33,112 bases of DNA from positions 1 through 33,112 of the forward strand of contig NZ_JALJQZ010000041.1 of the NCBI RefSeq assembly GCF_022968395.1. Reading direction: 5' to 3'. This DNA is from Affinirhizobium lemnae. GTDB taxonomy: Bacteria > Pseudomonadota > Alphaproteobacteria > Rhizobiales > Rhizobiaceae. This document shows, in pieces, positions 15,674-22,176 of this stretch. Both the position numbers and the translations under genes were made by a program. Numbering within the stretch: position 1 is the first letter of the stretch; every line of letters begins with the position of its first letter. Below the pieces are notes generated by a model that was not told the DNA's origin, ran no database searches, and was given only the letters and a program-made list of their open reading frames with translations.

Positions 15674-17051
15674 GGCGCCCTCCGTCCAACCAATCCTTTA
15701 AAAAGCTCTTGTCACCTTGGGCGGACATAAATGCCTGCCACTCACTCGCATGCATCATTAACATCATTCTCAAGTTTCGAAGCGTCACGTCAAACGTCTC
15801 GCCTATTGCGGCTGCAATCTGCGAGGCGAACGGACGTAACGCTGCGTCGGGTAGATCTGCTAGGTCGGCGAGGTGCTGGAAATGGCGCGCGCCGACGCTT
15901 CCATATTCAATCATTATCTCCTGGTCAGCCTGGGCTGCTATGCCCTTGAAAGCGTGACTGACTTCACTGGCAGATAGGTCTGATACAACATACGTATCGT
16001 CTGCCTCTAGCACGCCTGCCGCATGCAGGCTCATTCTGCGAAGCAAACATGCTGCACATAATCCGCACTGCCGGCGTCGATCGGCATTCACCACCCGTCT
16101 CGTCTGCCAACACGATCGCGTAGTCGTTAGGTGTTTATCCGCCTTGCCTGGTAGTGCAAGGAAAGCGGACATGGTCTGTCCCTTTGTTGACCACAGGCGA
16201 GGTTGTTCAAACTTAATGCTACAGCCGAGCAGCGCTCGCGCGAACCGTTCCATCTTCCTGAAGAACGTCGGATAATTGCGGTAGTCGGTATAGATGTTAT
16301 AAAGCGGGACCAGGACCGGGCCGAGTGCACCTTGCCCACTTTCCGGGACGACAATCCTGGAGACTTTGGACAGCTGAGCCACAATCGACGCCATCGTAGC
16401 AAACTGGAATCCGCGCGATCTAAAGCTGCTTTCTCTTCCCTCAAACCCCTTCACCTTGAACGGAATTTGCGTGAAGTAGCTTTCACCCTCCACCCTGCGT
16501 TGCTTGGTCGCCGCTACGCGAACACAAAGAGCCTCCTCTCGGCTTCCACTGAGTGCGGACACTGCGCGAGAGTCCAAGCCGTTGCTGTAGGCAATCGCAA
16601 ACTTTTTTTCTTGTTCGAAGAAAAGCGGCATCTGCTTGGAGCCGATAGGTGAGCACCCACTAGCCTTGATAAACGAGAAACGCCAGTTGTCGCCGGTGAG
16701 AAAATTCATCGTGCTGCGAAGCGTGGCTTGAACGTCGGGTTTCGACCAGCACTCGAAGTCTATGACCGGTATCTCAACACTGATATTACGCAACCAGCCA
16801 GCAGGTCGTCTCCAGCGTCGATCAGCGAATTCTATAGCCGCGGCCAAGATCATAAGGTCATAGTGTATCGGTGCAAAACCCTTCACGTCGAAGGTATCAA
16901 GCACATCAGGGTCGAACTGGATGTGCTTTCCAATTTCTGCGACCACGATGTTATTCGCCGAGCGAACACGCGCGGGATTGCCCTTCTCGACCACGAGAAG
17001 ATGCTTCTCTGAATGGGTTTCAGTATGCGCGTCAGTCATCGTCAGGACCAT
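15657..17051 (-). CDS. QueC-like PP-loop/zinc protein (464 aa)
   Basis: The middle of the protein resembles QueC (7-cyano-7-deazaguanine synthase). A PP-loop-like motif AYSNGLDSRAVSAL is at ~154-167 (canonical SGGxDS becomes SNGLDS). An IVVPESGQGALG segment is at ~233-244. A four-Cys zinc site is formed by Cys314, Cys329, Cys332 and Cys335 (RQCGLCAACLLRRM). It is about twice the length of housekeeping QueC (~230 aa), with ~150 extra N-terminal and ~100 extra C-terminal residues. No QueD, QueE or FolE neighbour is present. Long QueC-like proteins occur in the Qat anti-phage system (QatC) and in some CBASS operons, so a role in immunity is more likely than queuosine synthesis. The start at ATG 17051 or the in-frame ATG 17039 overlaps the upstream gene's stop. 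Confidence 0.8.
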   Translation of the reverse strand: MVLTMTDAHTETHSEKHLLVVEKGNPARVRSANNIVVAEIGKHIQFDPDVLDTFDVKGFAPIHYDLMILAAAIEFADRRWRRPAGWLRNISVEIPVIDFECWSKPDVQATLRSTMNFLTGDNWRFSFIKASGCSPIGSKQMPLFFEQEKKFAIAYSNGLDSRAVSALSGSREEALCVRVAATKQRRVEGESYFTQIPFKVKGFEGRESSFRSRGFQFATMASIVAQLSKVSRIVVPESGQGALGPVLVPLYNIYTDYRNYPTFFRKMERFARALLGCSIKFEQPRLWSTKGQTMSAFLALPGKADKHLTTTRSCWQTRRVVNADRRRQCGLCAACLLRRMSLHAAGVLEADDTYVVSDLSASEVSHAFKGIAAQADQEIMIEYGSVGARHFQHLADLADLPDAALRPFASQIAAAIGETFDVTLRNLRMMLMMHASEWQAFMSAQGDKSFLKDWLDGGRHDRFK

Positions 17052-17604
17052 CGTTTACATCCGTCCGCGCCGTGCGGCGGAACGCACCCTTCTCACCGTT
17101 CTCAAGAGCTGCGCATACGCGCGCGACATCCACCGCAGCAAAGGTCTCCTTGTTTCGGTGAAGGCCTTTCACAAAATCCGCGTTGCTCATATCGCGGACT
17201 TCCTTTGCACGAATGCATTCCTCATCAATGCGGTTCTTGGCGTTGCCCAGTACCTCCGACACCGCGCTTTCAAGCGCAAGATCCAGCGACCGGCGTTCGG
17301 GCAAAGCATCTCTCAGGTTGCATAATAGGTGCCGTTCCAAAGCGTCGTGCAGCGGAGAACGCTCGTTTCTGTCAAAGATTATCTCGGTGGCGGAAACTGC
17401 GTCGAGATCCATTTGATCATTCGATGCACGGGCGTCCAGTTCTCGGTAAAGGCGCCCGAATGACTGCATATCGATGCCGCCCAGTACACTGTGGCAGGCC
17501 TGTTTTACGCGCTCATCCTGGGAGACAGCGTCACTGACGAGGTCCTGCCCATAAACTTTCCATCTATTGCTCAATGCGGAATTTCGGAAAGGTCCATCAG
17601 TCAT
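17032..17604 (-). CDS. Unknown 190-aa protein, first gene of QueC-like operon
   Basis: I do not recognise this protein. The start chosen is ATG 17604, which has TTGGAGG upstream; a longer frame from TTG 17676 would run through the putative operator. It is soluble and mostly helical by composition, rich in Asp, Glu, Arg and Leu, with no membrane segment or signal peptide. The C-terminal third (SEVLGNAKNRIDEECIRAKE) looks like a helical bundle, and the last residues are acidic (NDGPDDD). It overlaps the QueC-like gene by 20 bases. By position it may be the partner or substrate of the QueC-like enzyme, as a small unknown gene (qatB) sits near qatC, but no sequence similarity can be claimed. Confidence 0.75.
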   Translation of the reverse strand: MTDGPFRNSALSNRWKVYGQDLVSDAVSQDERVKQACHSVLGGIDMQSFGRLYRELDARASNDQMDLDAVSATEIIFDRNERSPLHDALERHLLCNLRDALPERRSLDLALESAVSEVLGNAKNRIDEECIRAKEVRDMSNADFVKGLHRNKETFAAVDVARVCAALENGEKGAFRRTARTDVNDGPDDD

Positions 17605-17636
17605 CGCTGCCTCCAATGTCTGCAAGATGATCGCAT

Positions 17637-17676
17637 AATCTGACAAAGTCAACATATGGACAGAAAAATCTGACAA
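17637..17676 (-). promoter_or_regulatory. Candidate operator of the QueC-like operon
   Basis: The decamer AATCTGACAA occurs at 17637-17646 and again at 17667-17676, 30 bases apart (about three helical turns). Between them TGAC-AAA-GTCA forms a palindrome (17641-17651). The site lies 33-72 bases upstream of the first start codon, where an XRE-type autorepressor encoded in the operon would be expected to bind. A clear -35/-10 pair was not resolved. Confidence 0.5.
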
Positions 17677-17819
17677 TATGGCGATGCAATCTTTTATCGC
17701 AGGTGTGCAGACTTTCTAAAATCAACGGACCAGCGTCTACTCAGGAGATATGATTGAAGGCATTCGACTGGCTTAGCGGCCATAACAGCAGCCACAGCCA
17801 ATGACGTTACAAAACCCTA

Positions 17820-18923
17820 TTATCCCAACTTGCGAAGGCCGTTCAGGAACGCCTCGAGTTCGTCAATGCTTTTCATCACCTCGTCAAACCGCGGGACCTC
17901 GCCAAAGATCATGGCTGACATACGATCATAATCCCTGGAGAGTTTTTCACGCATCGGCGCCGATGGTGTGAGTCTGTAACTCCCGGGAACTGCGCGGTCA
18001 TATCGATGGTCCGGTGCTCGAAACATGAGCTCCTTATGGGCTCTGCACGCTTCGGCAAGCTCGTTCATTGAAGCTGTTTCCTCGCCATACGCGCCGTTTG
18101 TCCAAATCTGATGGACGTCATAGTAATGACGCGAATAGCGATTGAGGTCTGGGACTGGCTTTTCAGGATTTTGCTCGTCGGCCCGCTTCTCGGTCATTTC
18201 GGTCATCGCGTGGAGGATGAGCACCTTTTCCCAGAAGGTTCTTTCCGGCTTCACCGTTGTCACTCCGTGGACAGCCAGATCGTTCGCTGAGTTTAACTCA
18301 GATGCGATGTATGGGGTGATCGTGCGAGTTTCGACAGGGACCGGATCGGGGCGAGCCCCGCCTTCTATCCTTACCGCCGGCTGAACGTAGTCAATGTCGC
18401 CCGTAAACACGCTCTTATAGCCGACGACAAAGATATCCAGAGCATCGCGTTTCCGATAGGCATCGTAGCCGTATTCAACGGCAAAGTGTCCTGCCTCGCC
18501 GATGGCGGCCTCGGTCTCTTCGATCTTTCGCAGAAGCTGGTCACGCAAGGGGCCGGAAATGTAAGTGCGCGCGGGCTCATCAACCTTGTCCGCGAGCATT
18601 CTTTGCTGCTTGGTCACAGAGCCCTGTTCGGCTATCTCTTTCTCTAGGGGAGCGTCGATATCGGCCTTATAGACGCCGATGTCGATGTCTTCCGAGAACC
18701 GCTTGATGACGTCATAGGCCTTGCTCAGGCTGGTGCCACCCTTGAAATAGAGATTGACCGGGTCGCCTTCTCGCTGATTGAATAAAAAATCCAGGATCCA
18801 GCAGACATAGAGATCCTTTTCGACATTCTCTGCCCGGGTCTGGAGCCCGGCCGCTACTGCCGCATATAGCGCGCGGCGTTCGTCAGGGCTCGATCGAAGA
18901 ACTTCAATGAACGTCGTCTGCAT
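17820..18923 (-). CDS. abiEii: AbiEii/AbiGii-type nucleotidyltransferase toxin
   Basis: This is a 367-residue protein from ATG 18923; an in-frame start further upstream would lie inside the antitoxin gene. The nucleotidyltransferase signature is clear: YFKGGTSLSKAYDVI at ~59-73 and RFSEDIDIG at ~75-83. The motif KPERTFWEKVLILHAM, typical of the family, lies further on. AbiE toxins are type IV toxin-antitoxin effectors that modify tRNA or bind nucleotides and cause abortive infection. The start overlaps the antitoxin stop by 20 bases, which is standard for the pair. The gene appears complete. Confidence 0.93.
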   Translation of the reverse strand: MQTTFIEVLRSSPDERRALYAAVAAGLQTRAENVEKDLYVCWILDFLFNQREGDPVNLYFKGGTSLSKAYDVIKRFSEDIDIGVYKADIDAPLEKEIAEQGSVTKQQRMLADKVDEPARTYISGPLRDQLLRKIEETEAAIGEAGHFAVEYGYDAYRKRDALDIFVVGYKSVFTGDIDYVQPAVRIEGGARPDPVPVETRTITPYIASELNSANDLAVHGVTTVKPERTFWEKVLILHAMTEMTEKRADEQNPEKPVPDLNRYSRHYYDVHQIWTNGAYGEETASMNELAEACRAHKELMFRAPDHRYDRAVPGSYRLTPSAPMREKLSRDYDRMSAMIFGEVPRFDEVMKSIDELEAFLNGLRKLG

Positions 18924-19626
18924 CTTCGGTCTTCTCTCGCTCGTTCTGGTCAGGCGCCAAAGAGTCTGCGATTTCTTGCGCGGCCGGATACATCCATGCC
19001 GGCATAGCTGCAAGGTTCGACCGAAGATCGTTCGAGATCGCTTGTCGACTTTGGCTATTCTTTAGTTTCTGGATAATTCCATTTATCGCAGGTTCAATGC
19101 TGCTGGGTTCATCGCGCAACCAGGCCAACGCCTGAACGATGCGCATTGCTGGTCGTCCGGCCCAGAATGCGGCCTTTGCCGAAGCTCTCTTGAAGTCGAG
19201 CCTGTAGACAACCGGTGCGCTTACCTGGATATCACCTGCAGCAGCATTGATCTCAATCGTTCTAGGGTATGTGTCTGCGTGGATGGTCGATCGTGCGGGA
19301 GCAGCTGTCGTGAGGCCGAGGTCGTTGGCCGCGGTCATCCCATCGACAAGTATTCGAAGTTTGTCCCGACGGGCAATCGCATCGACGAAGGACGCGCGTG
19401 GTGGGAAAACCAGCTTTCCTGTGAGCTTGCTGACGGACGGTTTGTCATAAAGGCCGCGGTAGGGCCGACGGATATCGCCTCGATTGGTCAGGCGTTGCAG
19501 CGCCTTCTCGACAGCGTTTGGGCTGGCCAAATCCAGGAAGTCACCGCGAGACCATACACCCGAAGGCGCACCGGCGGCGATCCGCATATAAATCCGCTCA
19601 AGCGTGTCAGAAGTCGGATCGGGCAT
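18904..19626 (-). CDS. abiEi: AbiEi-type antitoxin and autorepressor
   Basis: This 240-residue protein belongs to the AbiEi/DUF6088 family. A winged-helix domain lies near the N-terminus (GVWSRGDFLDLASPNAVEKA, then LTNRGDIRRPYRGLYDKP), followed by the antitoxin domain. ATG 19626 is preceded by AGGGAG. AbiEi antitoxins repress their own promoter and neutralise AbiEii without stable binding. The promoter immediately upstream contains two direct repeats that fit such autoregulation. Confidence 0.9.
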   Translation of the reverse strand: MPDPTSDTLERIYMRIAAGAPSGVWSRGDFLDLASPNAVEKALQRLTNRGDIRRPYRGLYDKPSVSKLTGKLVFPPRASFVDAIARRDKLRILVDGMTAANDLGLTTAAPARSTIHADTYPRTIEINAAAGDIQVSAPVVYRLDFKRASAKAAFWAGRPAMRIVQALAWLRDEPSSIEPAINGIIQKLKNSQSRQAISNDLRSNLAAMPAWMYPAAQEIADSLAPDQNEREKTEDADDVH

Positions 19627-19642
19627 AAAAAAAGCTCCCTAG

Positions 19643-19713
19643 TGTCCAAAGATTATATTCAAATTCTGGTCAGTGACAAGCTGTCCAAAGTTTGAGTACA
19701 AATTCTGGTCAGT
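19643..19713 (-). repeat. Two direct repeats at the abiE promoter (candidate AbiEi operators)
   Basis: Each unit is 32 bases: TGTCCAAAG, nine variable bases, then AAATTCTGGTCAGT. They lie at 19643-19674 and 19682-19713, a period of 39 bases. The first unit covers the -10 and touches the -35 element; the second lies just upstream. Confidence 0.85.
19652..19679 (-). promoter_or_regulatory. abiEi: Sigma70-type promoter of abiE operon
   Basis: On the minus strand TTGTCA (19679-19674) and TATAAT (19657-19652) are separated by 16 bases, about 25 bases before the antitoxin start. The overlap with the direct repeats suggests occlusion by AbiEi. Confidence 0.8.
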
Positions 19714-19958
19714 AAGTCTGGGATGCCGGAATCTGGTTGATGCCGGATGAGCGCTTTCGGTAGAGGCCAAACGATAAGAGCAAACGACGGTGTCGCCGCA
19801 CCGACGGGAAACAGCCCAATCCCGCTCTCATGCGATGGCGTCCTGGCCCGGGGCCGGATCTTCCCCGATCAACCCGCAAGGGGTCCGCTAGCAAGCTGCG
19901 GCCGCTTGGCTGCGCCGCCGCGGTGATCGCGCCCGCCCCCGTGCCTTTTGGAGCCATC

Positions 19959-19978
19959 GAGCGGGAATTGGCCCGCTC
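19959..19978 (+). promoter_or_regulatory. Leader stem-loop upstream of small gene
   Basis: GAGCGGG and CCCGCTC form a perfect 7-bp stem with a 6-base loop, 19 bases before the start codon at 19998. TGGAGCCA occurs on both sides of it. The surrounding stretch from 19714 to 19997 shows no other gene. Confidence 0.5.
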
Positions 19979-19997
19979 CCCAAATGGAGCCACTTCA

Positions 19998-20174
19998 ATG
20001 TCGCACGATCTTACTCTCGCACAGTCCCATGCCTTTCAGCTTTCCCGCGACCTGATGGTCCCGGTCACCGTCTTCGAAGTCGACGGTGAATATGGCGTGC
20101 TCCCCTCTGACGAGATCGACGCCGATGATGACCTCTCGGTCATTCATGAATTTTTCCCATGGGGAGCTCACTGA
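19998..20174 (+). CDS. Small conserved plasmid protein of unknown function (58 aa)
   Basis: Start ATG 19998 lies behind GGAG. The 58-residue acidic protein contains QLSRDLMVPVTVFEVDGEYG and ends SVIHEFFPWGAH. It has no known domain that I can name. A frame extends upstream to 19830, but that part is low-complexity and lies across the leader stem-loop, so the short form is preferred. It opens the plasmid module ahead of the DUF3991/TOPRIM gene. Confidence 0.6.
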   Translation: MSHDLTLAQSHAFQLSRDLMVPVTVFEVDGEYGVLPSDEIDADDDLSVIHEFFPWGAH

Positions 20175-20344
20175 GCCCCGCTTCGCGGTACCGGCTGCCG
20201 CTCGCGAGCTGGCGGCCGCAAGGGAGGCTTCGCCGCGCTTGTGGGTCGATACTTGTAGAATCCTACAATTGCCAGGCGCGCCCTTGCAGCCTTTGCTCTT
20301 CGCGCCGGTGAGAAGCTGCCTGCAGAAACGCAGGAAGGAAGAAC

Positions 20345-20452
20345 ATGAGAGGTCGGTCGCGATGCGACCGAAGGGAAGATGAAAAGAGAAGAGTTGGAGG
20401 CGCTACGCGCCAAGGTCAGTTGCGAAGCTGTGCTGGAGCAGGCCGGATATGA
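20345..20452 (+). other. Possible 35-codon leader frame overlapping the DUF3991 gene
   Basis: ATG 20345 follows a strong AGGAAGGAAG at ideal spacing, whereas the DUF3991 ATG at 20379 has its AGGGAAG directly adjoining. The small frame runs in another phase and ends at TGA 20450-20452 inside the larger gene. It may serve translational coupling. Coding value is unproven. Confidence 0.35.
20354..20370 (+). promoter_or_regulatory. Leader stem-loop before DUF3991/TOPRIM start
   Basis: CGGTCGC-GAT-GCGACCG makes a perfect 7-bp stem with a 3-base loop, ending 8 bases before ATG 20379. It could mask or pace initiation of the downstream gene. Confidence 0.5.
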
Positions 20453-21416
20453 ACTCGATGCGAAGGAAAGTACCCGTCGAGCCGTCAAATACCGGCGTGG
20501 CAGCAGCATCATTATTGTGACCCATGACGGACGCGGCTGGTTCGATCCACTGAGCGATGCGAAAGGCGATGTTTTCGCGCTCGCCATGTTTCTTGATAAG
20601 GTCACTTTTCCGGTGGCGGCGGAAGCGGTCGCGGAGCTGGTTGGGTTTCGACTTTCTCGTCCGGAATGGAAGTCTCCGCGCTCTTCAGGCTCGGCGGGAG
20701 AAATTCCCGGGCGCTGGCGAAGCCGGCGTACGCCGTCGCCCGACTCCGACACGTGGCGCTATCTTTGTTGGGAGCGCGGGGTGCCCCCTGCCATCGTCCG
20801 GCACGCTATCCGGGAGGACATCCTGCGGGAAGGACCTTATGGCAGCATGTGGGCGGCGCATGTTGATAGCTATGGCCGCGTTGTCGGCTGGGAAGAGCGA
20901 GGACCCGAATGGCGCGGGTTCTCGACCGGGGGATCCAAGCTTCTGTTCCGATTGGGTCCGAGTGACCCCAACCGCCTTTGCGTCACCGAGGCGGCGATCG
21001 ACGTGATGAGCCTCGCGGCACTCGAAGGTCCACGCGAGCAAACCCTTTATCTCAGCACCGGCGGCGGGTGGTCTCCAGCGACAGATGCGGCGCTTGCCGA
21101 ACTTACTATGCGACCCGGACTGACATTGGTAGCGGCGACGGATGCCAATTCCCAAGGGGACATTTACGCAGAACGATTGCGTGCGGTCGCTGAAGCGTCC
21201 GGCTGCGACTGGCAGCGGCTACGTCCGCCGGCAGAGGACTGGAACGAGGTTCTGAAAGCCAAGGATAAGGAGAGACGGGAAAGGAAAATGGAGAAGAGGA
21301 ATGAGGCCTGCCGCATGCGTGCCGGCCGCATCAAGGGAAGCTTCGCCCGGCAAGAGCCGGCCCTTGACCCGTCCGGACACGAGGCCGGCCGATCGGGAGG
21401 GGTCATGAAGGACTGA
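20379..21416 (+). CDS. DUF3991 and TOPRIM domain protein
   Basis: This 345-residue protein starts at ATG 20379. The N-terminal ~90 residues (SCEAVLEQAGYELDAKEST, then FDPLSDAKGDVFALAMFL) resemble the CHC2-like/DUF3991 region of plasmid primase-related proteins. A middle segment around 125-190 (WRYLCWERGVPPAIVRHAI) fits DUF3991. A TOPRIM fold follows, with Glu204 in CVTEAAIDVMSLAAL and the DxD-like ATDANSQGD (Asp255, Asp261). The C-terminal tail is highly charged (KERRERKMEKRNEA). Such proteins are common on rhizobial plasmids and are thought to act in plasmid DNA processing, possibly priming after transfer. No DnaG-type zinc finger is evident. Confidence 0.85.
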   Translation: MKREELEALRAKVSCEAVLEQAGYELDAKESTRRAVKYRRGSSIIIVTHDGRGWFDPLSDAKGDVFALAMFLDKVTFPVAAEAVAELVGFRLSRPEWKSPRSSGSAGEIPGRWRSRRTPSPDSDTWRYLCWERGVPPAIVRHAIREDILREGPYGSMWAAHVDSYGRVVGWEERGPEWRGFSTGGSKLLFRLGPSDPNRLCVTEAAIDVMSLAALEGPREQTLYLSTGGGWSPATDAALAELTMRPGLTLVAATDANSQGDIYAERLRAVAEASGCDWQRLRPPAEDWNEVLKAKDKERRERKMEKRNEACRMRAGRIKGSFARQEPALDPSGHEAGRSGGVMKD

Positions 21417-21481
21417 AGAGGATAGTGAGGTCGAAACGACAGTGCTGCCTTCGGTCCCCAAACCCCGAAAGGATTAAGCCG

Positions 21482-22087
21482 ATGACCTCGATATCCCTCC
21501 CCCGCAAAGTGTTTCAGGGTGTGGCCAAGCGCGCCGACATGTTCCGCATGTTTGACAGGCACGCGCAGCGGCCCAACCGCTTCGCCGGTGATCAGTCCGA
21601 CGTTTATGCCGGCGAATGGTTTGAGATCGACGAGACGTCCTATTCCTACATGCTCGACATCCTGCCGCCGCTCTGGATGCGTGGACCGATCTTTGCCATG
21701 CGCGAGTTCATGAGCGGTTCCGTGACCTCGGTATTTTACGCGATGCGGATCGATGACACCGTCCGATACTTTCATACGTATTGCGACCTCTCCGATCCCA
21801 ACTCGGTCGAGACGATGCGCTCGGTAATCGCCGATCGCGAAACCCGGCCGGTTCGAGCCATGAGCCGCGAAGAACGGCTCGAACATATCTGGAGCACCAC
21901 TGCGGACGACTATCGTGGCTATGCCGGCACCCGCTGGCCGACGCCGATGCAGGGCCATCGCACGATCATGCTCTATGGCGGCACGGAAGGAACCTTTCTG
22001 AAGCTGCTCGACACCCTGAGCGACAACGAGATCGCGGCTAAGCTGCCGGTCCACCTGCGTTACCTTCCTTCCTCCCTGGCCGCCTGA
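21482..22087 (+). CDS. DUF1419 family protein
   Basis: The protein has 201 residues from ATG 21482, preceded by GAAAGGA. The sequence VFQGVAKRADMFRMFDRHAQ and the aromatic stretch ETSYSYMLDILPPLWMRG are typical of the DUF1419 family found on alphaproteobacterial plasmids. The function is unknown. It is soluble and mixed in charge with no signal peptide. It sits between the TOPRIM protein and the methylase-helicase in the same direction, and the three probably enter new hosts together. Confidence 0.75.
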   Translation: MTSISLPRKVFQGVAKRADMFRMFDRHAQRPNRFAGDQSDVYAGEWFEIDETSYSYMLDILPPLWMRGPIFAMREFMSGSVTSVFYAMRIDDTVRYFHTYCDLSDPNSVETMRSVIADRETRPVRAMSREERLEHIWSTTADDYRGYAGTRWPTPMQGHRTIMLYGGTEGTFLKLLDTLSDNEIAAKLPVHLRYLPSSLAA

Positions 22088-22118
22088 GCGGTCGCATCCC
22101 AGCAAGACGACGTTGCGG

Positions 22119-22138
22119 CCGGTCGAACCTCCGACCGG
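22119..22138 (+). promoter_or_regulatory. Leader stem-loop before the methylase-helicase gene
   Basis: CCGGTCG and CGACCGG form a perfect 7-bp stem with a 6-base loop, 38 bases before ATG 22177. It resembles the leader hairpins of neighbouring module genes. Confidence 0.5.
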
Positions 22139-22176
22139 ACAATGGCGCTCGTCCCTATTCCAAAGGAGCCTTTCCC

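Noticed and set aside
15657..17051. Housekeeping queuosine-pathway QueC.
   Set aside because: It is twice the normal length, has an altered PP-loop and no queD/queE neighbours, and is embedded in a toxin-antitoxin-like operon.
17820..19013. Longer AbiEii start at 19013.
   Set aside because: The added 30 residues overlap the antitoxin gene body and lack similarity to the family. The ATG at 18923 gives the standard N-terminus.
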